A stretch of DNA of 64,000 nucleotides from Porphyra umbilicalis (lineage: Eukaryota; Rhodophyta; Bangiophyceae; Bangiales; Bangiaceae). A program made the position numbers and the translations under genes. This document shows, piece after piece, positions 30,061 through 40,621 of the stretch. Position 1 is the stretch's first letter; every line of letters begins with the position of its first letter. Location: positions 248,001 through 312,000 of the forward strand of contig KV918771.1 of the NCBI GenBank assembly GCA_002049455.2. Reading direction: 5' to 3'. The notes beneath the pieces are model-generated. The model saw nothing but the letters and a program-made list of their open reading frames with translations, was not told the DNA's origin and made no database searches.

Positions 30061-30621
30061 GGGCGGTGGGGCGGGGGTGGCGCCCCCCCCCCCCCCCCCC
30101 CCCCCTGTGACGCCATCGTGGCGGATATCGGCACGTCGGCGCTCTCCTACTGGGCCGTCTGCGCGGCGGCGGCGGCGGGGGCGCCCCTCCCCGCCCACAC
30201 CGCCCTCGACGCGTCGGGCGCGCCGACGGTGGTGGCCGCCGCCGCGGCGGCGCTGCTGCCGTTTGGGGGCCCCGCCGCCGCCCACAAGGCGTCGGCGGTC
30301 GGCGTGCTCGTCGAGTGGCTCACGGGGCCCGCCGTCGGCGCCGCCGCCGCGGGCGTGCCGTCGGCGGGCACTGCCGCGGGGGGGCGCCGCGGGCGGGGCG
30401 CGGGGTGGGGCAACGTCGTTGTCGCCGTCGACCCGGGGCTCCTGCGGCCGGCCGGCGAGGTGGCGGCGGACACGCGCGCCATGGTCGCCGCGCTGGTGGG
30501 GGGGGGGGCCCGCCTGCCGGGCGTGGGCGGGGACGCCCGCCGCGCGGCGGCGGCGGTGGACGGCGTGCCGGTGGAGGTGGGCGTGTGGCGGCGGCTGGTG
30601 GCCGAGGCGGGGGCGGGCTGA
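29246..30621 (+). CDS. Malate/L-lactate dehydrogenase type 2 (Ldh_2) family protein
   Basis: The Ldh_2 fold is recognised in order: N-terminal helix RVPSATVLATVTRLLVRRG, DAAAVAAVLHYAQAAGNAQG, then ARVAAHIDATGRPG, DEAVRLARRHGIGIVGTAG, GAIGYFARRVAAAGC, LLGTNPIAYGIPVP (nucleotide-binding region), DAIVADIGTSALSYWAV, ALLPFGG and HKASAVGVLVEWLTG, ending near VWRRLVAEAGAG. Family members reduce or oxidise 2-oxo/2-hydroxy acids with NAD(P). The ATG at 29246 is in frame with the first domain and gives a leader MLPHLLLPSFGACRLPTAAF that could be an organelle signal. Catalytic positions look altered: the DSHG motif reads NAQG and the NSNHFG motif reads TTDGTG. The total length is not a multiple of three, and long C and G runs (29446-29470, 29656-29672, 30031-30106) sit exactly where the frame changes, so assembly error is likely. 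Confidence 0.7.
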
Positions 30622-31775
30622 GCGGGGGGGGGGGGGGGGGGGGCGCCGCCCGCCGGTGGGGGAGTGCCGCGCGCGTGCGCGCGTGCGAGTTGGGGGGGGA
30701 TGGTCCCCGTGGGGGTTGCCGCCCCGTCGACGGGCGGCGGTTGGTGGCAGCAGCGGCGGCGGCGGCGACGGCGGCGGCGGCGGCGGCGGCGGGGACCGCG
30801 GCGGCAGCGGGGACGGCCGCGGCGGCGGTGGGGGTGCCCCCCCCATCCGTGGCCATGCGCTGGCGGCCGCCGTCGCCAAGGACGGGGGCGGGGGCGTGGC
30901 GGCGACGACCGTCGCCCGTGCGAGCCGCGCGGTCGACCACCCGCTGGTGTGCGCGTGCGCGTGCCCGCCCGCCGGCGCGTCGGCCGTCCCCCACACTGGG
31001 GGGGGGGGGGGGCCGCGCGCACGGCCACGCGGCGACGCGCGAGCCGGGGGCGACCGCACGGGCGCGACGCCACGTCGCGGCGGCGCCGTGGCGGGGCACC
31101 GCCCCGGCCGGCCGCCGCGCGCGGCGGTCACCCCCCGCCCGCGCGGGGCGGTCGGGGGGGTCGCCCCGCCCCACCGCCGCCGCGCGCGTCGACGGCGACC
31201 GCGCGCACCGCCGCCGACGCGGTGGCGACGCGGCGGGGGGGGCGGGGGGCGGCACCCCTCGCGGCGGGCGGGGCGTCGGTCGCCCCGCCGGCGGCCGGCG
31301 CGGTCGCGGGAGCCGAGCAGGGCGCGGGCGCCACGGACGGCGCACCGCCGGCCGACGTTGCCCGCGCCCCGGCTCGGTCGTGGGGGGGGGCGCCCCGGCG
31401 GCCGCGCGGGCGAGGCGGCCCCGTCCGCCGCGGAGGTGGGGGGGGGGGGAGGCGGGGGGGCGCCGGTCCGACGGCGGGTCGCCCGACCGCGTCGCCGCGG
31501 CGCCGACGTGGCGCCGACGCGGCGGGCGGCGACCGGCCCGCCGGCCGGGGCGGGGGGGGGGGGGGGGATGCCACGCGCACGGGGTGTGCCACCGTCGCGG
31601 CCGTCCCCCTCGTCGGGTGCCCGTTTTTTTTTTTTCGTCTGCCGGTCCGTATGCCAGGCGGGACCGAGGCGCCGCGGTGTGGGGCACAATGATCTTTTTG
31701 AAACCAACCGCGGCCGCGGCTGCGCTGCCCGACCCGCCCCCTATACAATGTCCATGCAGCCAACGCGAGCGCGCT
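30622..31775. other. GC-rich spacer, no gene recognised
   Basis: G-runs, GGC-repeat tracts and a T-run (about 31626-31636). Long frames on both strands are Arg/Gly/Pro/Ala low complexity. Confidence 0.35.
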
Positions 31776-34700
31776 CTAGTAGTGCGAGGCAGTCCGCCCG
31801 TACGAGCGCCGCTGCCGCCGCTGCCGCCGCTGCCGCCCGTACCCATACGTGCTCCCCGTGTACGCCGCCTTTGACGGCTGCTTGGGCGCGGCGGGCGGCG
31901 GGGCATAGGCAGACGTTGGCGGACGCCCCTTGTGCGTCGTGTCGTTGCCGCCGTCCGTGCTCGTGCTCGACGACGCCTGGTGGGTCGCCTTGCCGTCTGC
32001 GCCCGGGGGCCCTGGCGGTCCCTGCGGGCCGGCGGGGCCGGCCGGGCCCCGACCCCCGTCCGCCCCATCGTCGCCCGACGGCCCCGCCACGCCGGGGGGG
32101 CCCGCCTCGCCCGAGGCGCCCCGCAGCCCGGGGTGGCCGGCATGCCCTTTGGCGCCAGGGAGCCCGTCCGCGCCGTCGGCGCCGCGGTCGCCCTTGGCGC
32201 CGGTCGCGCCGTCCAAACCGTCTTTGCCGTCGACGCCCGCCACGCCGGCCATGCCGCGCTCGCCCTTGGCGCCCGACTCGCCGGCGGCTCCGTCCTTGCC
32301 ATCCACGCCAGCCGCGCCTTGCACGCCGCGCTCGCCCTTGACGCCCATCGGGCCGACGGGCCCGACAGCGCCATCAATGCCGCGCTCGCCCTTTGCGCCC
32401 GGCACGCCGTCCAAGCCGTCCTTCCCGTCGCCACCCGCCAAACCGGCAATGCCGCGCTCGCCCTTGGCGCCCGTCGCGCCGTCGGCGCCGTCCTTGCCGT
32501 CTGCACCAGCCGCGCCGGCAATGCCGCGCTCGCCGTTGGCACCCACCAGGCCGACCGCGCCGTCCGCGCCAGCCATGCCACGCTCGCCCTTTGCCCCCAT
32601 AGCGCCGTCCGCACCGCTCTTTCCGTCGGCGCCCGCCAAGCCCGCAATCCCGCGCTCGCCCTTGGCGCCCGTCGCGCCGTCGGCGCCAGCCGAGCCGTCC
32701 TTGCCAGTCGCGCCAGCAACGCCGTCCATGCCGCGCATGCCCTTGGCGCCCGTCGGGCCGACCGGGCCGACAGCGCCGTCCATGCCACGCTCGCCCTTGG
32801 CGCCCATTGAGCCAACAGCACCGTCCGCGCCGTCCTTGCCATTTGTGCCAGCCGCGCCGTCCGTGCCACGCTTGCCCATGGGTCCCACCGCACCGTCCTT
32901 GCCGTCAACGCCCGCCACGCCGGCAGCCCCACGCTCGCCCTTGGCGCCCGGCGCGCCAACGGCGCCGACCGCGCCGTCCTTGCCAGTCGCGCCGTCCGCG
33001 CCGTCCATGCCGCGCTCGCCCGTGGCGCCCACCGCGCCATCCATGCCACGTTCGCCCTTTGCACCCGTCGGGCCGACCGGGCCGTTGGCGCCGTCCTTGC
33101 CGTCCGTGCCAACCGCGCCATCCATGCCGCGATCGCCCTTAGCACCCATCGGGCCGGCAGCGCCGACTGCGCCGTCCTTGCCGTTGGTGCCAGCCGCGCC
33201 GTCCATTCCACGCTCGCCCTTGGGACCCACCGCGCCGTCCTTCCCGTCAACGCCCGCGGCGCCAGCAACCCCGCGCTCGCCCTTGGCGCCCGGCGCGCCA
33301 ACTGCGCCGTCGGCCCCGTCCTTACCATCCGCGCCCGCGACACCAGCAATTCCGTGCTCGCCCTTGGCGCCCACGGCGCCGTCCTTTCCGTCCGCGCCGA
33401 CCATGCCGCGCTCGCCCTTGGCACCCGTCGGGCCGACTGGGCCGACAGCACCAGCCAAACCACGCTCACCCTTGGTGCCCGTCGGGCCGACCACACCGTT
33501 CACACCGCGCTCGCCATCCGCACCAACCGCGCCATCCATGCCGCGATCGCCCTTGGCACCCATCGGGCCGGCAGCGCCGACTGCGCCGTCCTTGCCGTTG
33601 GTGCCAGCCGCGCCGTCCATTCCACGCTCGCCCTTGGGACCCACCGCGCCGTCCTTCCCGTCAACGCCCGCCACGCCGGCCATCCCACGCTCGCCCTTGG
33701 CGCCCATCGCGCCATCAACACCGTTTTTCCCGTCCGCGCCAGCCGCGCCGTCCATGCCGCGCCCGCCCTTGGCGCCCGCCGCGCCGACCGCGCCGTCGGC
33801 GCCGTCCGTGCCATCCGCGCCAGCCGCGCCGTCCATGCCGCGCTCGCCCTTGGCACCCATCGGGCCGGCAGCGCCGACTGCGCCGTCCTTGCCGTTAGTG
33901 CCAGCCGCGCCGTCCATCCCACGCTCGCCCTTGGGGCCCACCGCGCCGACCTTCCCGTCCTTCCCGTCCGCGCCGTCCATGCCGCGCTCACCCTTGGCGC
34001 CTGGCGCGCCAGCCGCGCCGACCGCGCCGTCCTTTCCGTCGACGCCGTCCTGCCCGTGCATGCCACGCTCGCCCTTGGCACCATTCGAGCCAACCGCGCC
34101 AGTCGCGCCGTCCATGCCGCGCTCGCCCTTGGCGCCCGGCGCGCCGACCGCGCCGTCCGCGCCGTTCATGCCACGCGCACCCATGGGGCCCACCGCGCCG
34201 ACCTTCCCATCCGCACCAGCCGCGCCGTCCGCGCCGCGCTCGCCCTTGGCGCCCGCCACGCCGTCAATGCCGCGCTCGCCCTTGGCGCCCGCCGCGCCGT
34301 TCATTCCGTCAGCGCCAGCCGATCCGTCCATGCCGCGGTCACCTTTGGCGCCCGTAGCCCCGTCCACCCCGTCTGCGCCCGCCTTGCCGTCCGCCCCAGC
34401 CTCGCCCCGCAGCCCGCTCGCGCCGTCCTTTCCGTCGACGCCCGGTACGCCAGCAAAGCCACGCTCGCCCTTGGAGCCCGCCGCGCCGTCCTTCCCATCC
34501 GCGCCAGCCAACCCGTCCATACCACGGTCGCCCTTGATGCCCGCCGCGCCAACCGCACCAACAGCGCCGTCCTTCCCGTCGGAGCCCGCGACGCCAGCAA
34601 TGCCGCGCTTGCCTTTGGCGCCCGCGGCGCCGTCCGCACCGTCCTTGCCGTCCTTGCCGTGCGCACCGTCCGTCCCGTCCATGCCGCGGTCGCCCTTGGC

Positions 34701-36341
34701 GCCCACCGCGCCCACCGCGCCGTCCTCACCATCCTTCCCATCGAAGCCCGCGACGCCAGCAATGCCACGCTTGCCCTTGGCGCCCGTGGCTCCGTCCTTG
34801 CCGTCCTTTCCGTCCTTGCCGTCCTCTCCGTGCGCACCGTCCGTCCCGTCCATGCCGCGGTCGCCCTTGGCGCCCACTGGGCCAACCGCGCCGTCCTCAC
34901 CGACCTTCCCGTCGACGCCCGCGACGCCAGCAATACCGCGCTTCCCCTTGGCGCCAGTAGCGCCGACCGCACCGACCTTGCCGTCTTTGCCGTGCGCGCC
35001 GTCCGTCCCGTCCTCGCCATCCTTCCCGTTGACGCCCGTGACACCAGCAATGCCGCGCTTTCCCTTAGCGCCCGTTGCGCCGTCCGCGCCGTCCACCCCG
35101 TCCTTGCCGGCAGGTCCGGCGATCCCCCGGTCGCCCGCCGCGCCCTTTGCCCCATCCTTCCCGTTGACGCCTGACTTGCCGTCCGCCCCGTCCTTCCCGT
35201 CTTTGCCCGCCAAGCCGCGGTGGCCAGCGTCACCCTTGGCGCCCATAACACCCTGCTTCCCGTTCAGTCCGTTCTTCCCGGCCTCTCCAGTAGCGCCACG
35301 GTCGCCCTTGGCACCGGCCGCTCCAGCAACGCCACGGTCGCCCTTGGCGCCGGCCGCTCCAGCAACGCCACGGTCGCCCTTGGCGCCGGCCGCTCCAGCA
35401 ACGCCACGGTCGCCCTTAACGCCAGCCGCTCCGTCCTTCCCGTCCACACCGTCAGCGCCATTCTTCCCGGCAACGCCCTCGCCCCCATCCTTCCCGTCGG
35501 CGCCTGGCCGGCCGTCCGCCCCGTCGCCGCCCGCCACCCCCTTCTTCCCCGCCGCCCCTGTGTCGCCCTTGACGCCCCGTTTCCCGGAACGGCCAGCGTC
35601 GCCCTTGCTGCCAGCCGCCCCGGTCGCCCCAGTCGCCCCCTTCACCCCGGGGGCACCCCGGTGACCCTGCGCGCCGGCGGTGCCGGCGCGACCAGTGTCA
35701 CCCTTCTTGCCCTTGGACCCATCTTCCCCATCCTCCCCATCCTCCCCGTCCTCCCCTTCAGCGCCGCGCGGGCCGGCTTTGCCGACGCCCGACTTGCCGG
35801 GGGGCCCGGTCTCTCCCCGCGCCCCCGGCGGCCCGGTCTTGCCACGCGGCCCAGCGTCACCCTTGGGGCCGATCTTGCCCGGCGCCCCGTGGCCGTCCTT
35901 GCCGGCGGGGCCCGGCTGCCCCTCGTAGCCCCGTGGCCCGCGGGGCCCCTCCTTGCCATGGTGTCCGTCCTTGCAGATCTTGCCGTCCTTGCCGGGGCGC
36001 CCCGCCGCGCCGCGCTGGCCAGCCTGCCCGCGCTGTCCCGCCGGTCCACGTGCGCCGCGCACGCCCGCCGGCCCGCGCGGGCCCCGCGGGCACGAACACC
36101 CGTGACCGCCGTAGCTGCGGACGACCGGCAGCAGCGGGGCCCCGCCGCCGCCGCGGGCAGCGACGAGCGCCCCCACCGACGCGTCGACGGTGCGGAGGTC
36201 GGCGCGCAAGCTCCGCGTCGCGGTGCTCAGCTGCGCCTGCAAGTCGGAGCGGGACGCGCCAAGCAGCACCAAGTTGACGATGGTGAGGGAGGTGGCGACG
36301 GCCGCCAGCGCGGCCGTCCGGGATGAAGACCGGAGCGCCAT
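31776..36341 (-). CDS. Membrane-anchored collagen-like protein, 1,521 residues
   Basis: From the ATG at 36341 the protein begins MALRSSSRTAALAAVATS followed by LTIVNLVLLGASRSD, one membrane segment near the N-terminus (type II signal-anchor). A short alpha-helical linker of about 35 residues and a Cys pair (GHGCSCPRG) come next, then about 1,380 residues of Gly-X-Y triplets, and a non-collagen tail rich in Ser/Thr/Tyr/Arg ending YGRTASHY. The triplets are Asp/Lys/Glu/Arg-rich, with many KGERG and KGDRG units. Blocks such as GPKGERGMDGAAGTNGKDG recur with little change, showing internal duplication. Few interruptions occur, mostly near the start (one Gly replaced by Cys, two short-triplet breaks). 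The predicted form is a surface trimer with the collagen stalk outside the cell. The frame can be opened to 36692, but those residues are low complexity; the ATG at 36341 gives the anchor. The opposite-strand frame of 1,244 codons is a shadow. Confidence 0.9.
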   Translation of the reverse strand: MALRSSSRTAALAAVATSLTIVNLVLLGASRSDLQAQLSTATRSLRADLRTVDASVGALVAARGGGGAPLLPVVRSYGGHGCSCPRGPRGPAGVRGARGPAGQRGQAGQRGAAGRPGKDGKICKDGHHGKEGPRGPRGYEGQPGPAGKDGHGAPGKIGPKGDAGPRGKTGPPGARGETGPPGKSGVGKAGPRGAEGEDGEDGEDGEDGSKGKKGDTGRAGTAGAQGHRGAPGVKGATGATGAAGSKGDAGRSGKRGVKGDTGAAGKKGVAGGDGADGRPGADGKDGGEGVAGKNGADGVDGKDGAAGVKGDRGVAGAAGAKGDRGVAGAAGAKGDRGVAGAAGAKGDRGATGEAGKNGLNGKQGVMGAKGDAGHRGLAGKDGKDGADGKSGVNGKDGAKGAAGDRGIAGPAGKDGVDGADGATGAKGKRGIAGVTGVNGKDGEDGTDGAHGKDGKVGAVGATGAKGKRGIAGVAGVDGKVGEDGAVGPVGAKGDRGMDGTDGAHGEDGKDGKDGKDGATGAKGKRGIAGVAGFDGKDGEDGAVGAVGAKGDRGMDGTDGAHGKDGKDGADGAAGAKGKRGIAGVAGSDGKDGAVGAVGAAGIKGDRGMDGLAGADGKDGAAGSKGERGFAGVPGVDGKDGASGLRGEAGADGKAGADGVDGATGAKGDRGMDGSAGADGMNGAAGAKGERGIDGVAGAKGERGADGAAGADGKVGAVGPMGARGMNGADGAVGAPGAKGERGMDGATGAVGSNGAKGERGMHGQDGVDGKDGAVGAAGAPGAKGERGMDGADGKDGKVGAVGPKGERGMDGAAGTNGKDGAVGAAGPMGAKGERGMDGAAGADGTDGADGAVGAAGAKGGRGMDGAAGADGKNGVDGAMGAKGERGMAGVAGVDGKDGAVGPKGERGMDGAAGTNGKDGAVGAAGPMGAKGDRGMDGAVGADGERGVNGVVGPTGTKGERGLAGAVGPVGPTGAKGERGMVGADGKDGAVGAKGEHGIAGVAGADGKDGADGAVGAPGAKGERGVAGAAGVDGKDGAVGPKGERGMDGAAGTNGKDGAVGAAGPMGAKGDRGMDGAVGTDGKDGANGPVGPTGAKGERGMDGAVGATGERGMDGADGATGKDGAVGAVGAPGAKGERGAAGVAGVDGKDGAVGPMGKRGTDGAAGTNGKDGADGAVGSMGAKGERGMDGAVGPVGPTGAKGMRGMDGVAGATGKDGSAGADGATGAKGERGIAGLAGADGKSGADGAMGAKGERGMAGADGAVGLVGANGERGIAGAAGADGKDGADGATGAKGERGIAGLAGGDGKDGLDGVPGAKGERGIDGAVGPVGPMGVKGERGVQGAAGVDGKDGAAGESGAKGERGMAGVAGVDGKDGLDGATGAKGDRGADGADGLPGAKGHAGHPGLRGASGEAGPPGVAGPSGDDGADGGRGPAGPAGPQGPPGPPGADGKATHQASSSTSTDGGNDTTHKGRPPTSAYAPPPAAPKQPSKAAYTGSTYGYGRQRRQRRQRRSYGRTASHY

Positions 36342-37259
36342 GCCGCCGACGTCGTGCCGCTGCGCTGACGGGGACGGGTACGGGCGACGCGGGGAGGGGT
36401 GGGGGGGGGGGAGGGAGAGGGGCGGGACGGCAGGGGAGAGGAGGCACAGTCTGTCCGACGTGGGGGCGCGACTCGGCCGCACGCACGCCCGCACGTCGGC
36501 GGTGGTGGGGTGGTAACACGGTCTGGCGGGGGCAATCGCGTCGGCGGGTGGGGCTGTTGTACAGCGTACGGTCGCTCGGGGGGCCCGCCTGCCCGGCGGG
36601 CGGCGGGCAACCGCCGTCCCACCGTGCGGGGCGGCAGCAGGGGCGGGGTCCACGCGCCTCTCCTCCCCCTTCCCCCCACCCCACCCCCCCACCCCCTCAT
36701 TCTACCGCCGCCGCGGCCGCGGCTGCCGCCCCCGCGGGGCGCCGGTACGCCCGCCGCGCGCGACGCGCGACGCCCCTGCGGCGCCCCCGTTGGGCGCCAA
36801 AAGCAGCCGCCCGCCCGCGGCGGCGCCGCGCCGCCGCCCGCCACCCCATGGCCGCTGCACTTCCCCGGCGGCGCGCAAAACGCAAGCGGTCGACGCGGGG
36901 GGGGGTGCGCCACGCGTCGGCCGCGTCAGCCGTCACCGCCGTTGACGCTCGCCGCCGGCACCCAGGCGGCATCGGTGCATGCCCGCCTGACCGCGTCGCT
37001 GCCGACGGAGCGGGCGACGTTGGTCGCGCCGCACGGCCATCCCCTCCCGGCCCCCCCTGGTGTGTGACATCGGCCCGTGGGGGCGTGCGACGGGCTGGGG
37101 GGAGGCGCGCCAAGTGCAGCGCCCAGCGGCGCCGCCCGCGCTCCCCCGTCGACCCGAATCGACGCCGCCGTGATCCGTGGCGTACGCACCGTGCCCGGCG
37201 CAGAGCAGTCGCGCGGGCGCGGCGCCCACACCACCAACTAAGTGCACCCCCAACAACGT
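36342..37259. other. GC-rich region upstream of the collagen-like gene
   Basis: It probably holds the collagen gene promoter. Frames on both strands are Arg/Ala/Gly/Pro-rich; a minus-strand segment at 36926-37237 has a more natural mix but no domain I know. Confidence 0.25.
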
Positions 37260-37900
37260 CGGTTGCGAACCGCTTCTGCGTTTCATTCGCCAAACGTGGC
37301 ATATGTGCCAGTTATGGGCAGAGGTATGGGAAAACAGGTCAACCCACCACACTCTGTGGCGGTATGAAAGTCCCGAGAAAAAGTGAGATATTTTCTTTCA
37401 TTATAAATAAGGAGAATTTATTTCGATTCGACCTCATCCAACTCTGCCGACTATTACGCAGAAAATTCCTGAGAATGTGTCGAACAATTGCGAAGATTAT
37501 CTTCCCGATCCGCTAGAGTCGTCCTGCAGATCGTATTTGGAACTTACCTGGTCCGATCCGACAATCAGACTTGTCTTGGATGGCGGATCGTAAGGGCGGA
37601 TCCAACAATACCGATACGACCTGAGATATGCGCCATATTGCCGAAACGTGGCATATTCGCTGCGACGTGTCGGGAAACGCCGTGCTAGCAATAATACGAA
37701 GCCGTCTGGTCCGGAAACGCCCATCTGGCCACTTAGATTTCCATGGTAAGTACATCTCAAACGAATCTATTCGAGTCTGGATAGAATCTCATCGTCCAGA
37801 TAGGAGGCCCCCTATCTGGACGTCTGACGCCGCTTCGGACGGAGATTGGCCCAATTGGGCCATTTCGGCGTCCAATATGGGCTTCTGGCACTCTCAAACC
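37260..37900. other. AT-rich island in GC-rich DNA
   Basis: Composition changes sharply to about even or AT-rich. The motif AAACGTGGCATAT occurs at about 37296 and with one end changed at about 37644. A minus-strand frame of 87 codons (37497-37760) has no known domain. It looks like inserted foreign or transposon DNA, but I found no inverted ends. Confidence 0.4.
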
Positions 37901-40621
37901 GGTGAAATGACGATCGCCAGAGCTGCCACGTGTAGGCTGGGATCACGAGGAGCGGTGGCGGATGACGCGAGATCTCGCGAGCCGCAAGATTTTTGTCCGC
38001 AGGGCCCCCGCGATGCGCTGCCCCCGCCGATACTGGCCCAGTCCGCCAGAAGGAGGGGTGGCGGCTAGTGAGGGCCGTGCGCGGACAATGCGGCCTGTCG
38101 ACACGATCGAGCGGGGTCCGTCACTCCGACAGTGCAGGAGCTGATGGAATCGACGGGTGGGCCATCGTTGTGATGCCGACGCGGATGCGGGCTGGGGCGG
38201 CCTGAAACGCGCGTGGGTGAGTGCTACAGTGGCAAAATGCCCCAGAATATGGGGGGAGGGGGGGGACGGGCGATTCGTCGCGCTGTGATTGTCGTGTGGC
38301 ATTGCCAGATATGCGGTTGCACTCTTCCGACACTGGTCTCCAAGGGCGGATTGGGGGGTGAGGCTGGAGGAGGTTCGAGGCGCTGTCCCCACCCCCCTCC
38401 AGATGGCCCGGCCGAGCGGGCACTGTTCCATCGGGCGCATGGCCGCTCGGCAGTGGTGCCCACCGCCGTCGTCGACGGCGTCCGTGTCGAAGCAGGTCTA
38501 TGATATCCCCGTTGCAATACCCACGACGTGGCGTGATTCGTCACGACGCTTTTATAGCTTTGCGCACCGCCTGCGCATCTCACCGCTCTGAGGGATTCTC
38601 GATTCATGGTACGTCTGGCGGCAGCTTGTGTCTGCAGAGAGGAAGAGATCTGTTGACGACGGTCTTCACTGTTGGTGAGGCGCTCGTGAGACGGTGAGAA
38701 GACGTCTTCGACGCCCCAAGACTGAGACAGATTGCTGACCAGCTGTCTTCGCTTTTTGAGCCATACGCTGTACGTCGTTTGTACGCCCTTCGATTTCTGC
38801 ACAGACTCTTCCCCCACCCCCTGGGCGGATCGCGGCCCGAACCGCGACGCTTTGCGACGGTGCTCGGCGGCAATGGTGTGCTTTAGCGGTGGCACGCGGC
38901 GGCGATGGCCGCCGCAGCAGCTGCGGCGGCGGCCGCGGTCAGTTGCACCGCCTTTGGTGGCGGCGACGCGCCCATGGGATCAGCCGGCTAGCAACAGCCG
39001 CCTGTCGTGAGGAGGTGGCTGGTGGGGGGAGGTCCGAGGGTGCAACCACTTGTGCCGCGGTCGGCGGCTACAGCCGCTCGTCTGGGCGGCCGCCATCCCC
39101 CATCGACTAGTCATTAAGCCTGTTGCTACGTACGGGAGTGCGGGCGGGTGGGCGTGCGGCAGTCCGCCCGTGCTCCGCCTGTCGGCCGGTGGACGTGGGG
39201 CGGCGCGCCCGTACGCCGCCTGCGCGGATTGCGCGCGGCCCACGGGCGGCGGCCGCAGTGGGCATTACGGGTGGGCGGTGGCAGCTCTGCGGAGGGGCCA
39301 GCTCCTCGATGGAGGGGCGGTACACGGCGCGGCGGGGGCGGTAGCTCGACCGCCGCTGCGGTTGTCGCCGGCCGACGCGGTGCGGTCTTCGTGGGGAAGG
39401 GCGTGCGCGGCGGGAGGCGGGGCTCACCAAGGGGACGGAGCGGGTGGGCGATCCTCCACCCCGCGCGGCTGGCGACTTCGGGCGCAGGCGACAGCTATCA
39501 CTGCAGTGGCGGTGGATCGCGGGTAGGGGGGTCATGACTTATTTGGCGGGGCATAATGTCGATGCGGACATGACGGAGTTGCTCTCGGATGGGGTTGTTC
39601 TTTCTTTGCTTGTTTCGCTTCGTTGTTTACTCCTGCATAGCGCTCTCTACGTTTCCGAGATTCTGTTTCAGTACACTCTGAGGCTCATTGCTGCACATGC
39701 GCCCTCTTTCATTTCCTGCACGGTTTCGGCCGGCCGCTCCCCCTCACGCACCCTAGTCGCCCTGGCGCACCCCAGTCGCCCTCGCGCAGCCACCTACGGC
39801 CGCATCATGTTTGTGTTGCGGTGGCCATGCGTCGTGGCTGGCCAACTCGGTCAGCTGCACTGTGAGCCTTCTGTACACGCACGATTCGGGTGGATGATTC
39901 CATGGTTTGCAACTGGACGCGTCCGATCCAACCACATCAGAGAGGCCTCCACGCCCACCTGTCTTGCCACCGATATGTCGGTATCGTCCTCTGCCACAAT
40001 CCGCGAAGGCGGCGTCGCGAGACACCCGCCGTGACGGATGTTTGGGTGTGACCTGCGCTGGCATCGGGCCGAAAAGGGTCAGCCATGGGGCCGCGCGCGC
40101 TCTGTAAGAGCCTCCAGTTGCCGCTGCGGAGGCCGTGGGGACATAACAGGCGGTCGAACCGCACGCCGAAGGAGGGCCGGCTGGCGCCCGAGGCCCCTGT
40201 TACGCCCCACTTTCGACCGCCCCCCCCCCCGCGTTTGCACGTCGAACACTGTACCGCAGCCCCAAGCATCTCGGCAGAGTCGGGCAGTGGCAGCCGCTAG
40301 CACGCAGTGCCCCTCAAGCGTCGGCCCGTTCAGTGCATTGTGTGGCTGAGTCCGACCCACGTCCAGATCGCGCACAGCCATCCGTCGGCGAGTCATCAAC
40401 CCGGGCCGCTACGTATGGGCCTTGTGGTCGCGAGAGACCGATGCCTCAACCACGCTCAAGGAGTAGGCCGGTTCAGTATGGTCGTTTCGGGGGGTCTCGA
40501 ACCGGCCTGTTTGACCCCAACAGGGGCGTTTCGACCCCCCCCGTTCCGACTGATTGAACCGTCCTAGTGGAAGCGTCCGTGCCAAGTTGCGGCCCCAAAT
40601 CACACGCCGCAGGCCATATTC
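37901..40621. other. Intergenic, no gene recognised
   Basis: Mixed to GC-rich. Overlapping frames of 100-220 codons on both strands lack any domain I can name; no tRNA or rRNA was seen. Confidence 0.3.

Noticed and set aside
29771-32341. 856-codon plus-strand open frame
   Set aside because: Only its first part (Ldh_2 segment) is real; the rest is compositional.
31930-35664. 1,244-codon plus-strand open frame opposite the collagen-like gene
   Set aside because: It is the antisense of the Gly-X-Y triplets (Pro/Ala/Ser repeats) with no start context or domain; the minus-strand frame has a membrane anchor and ordinary termini.
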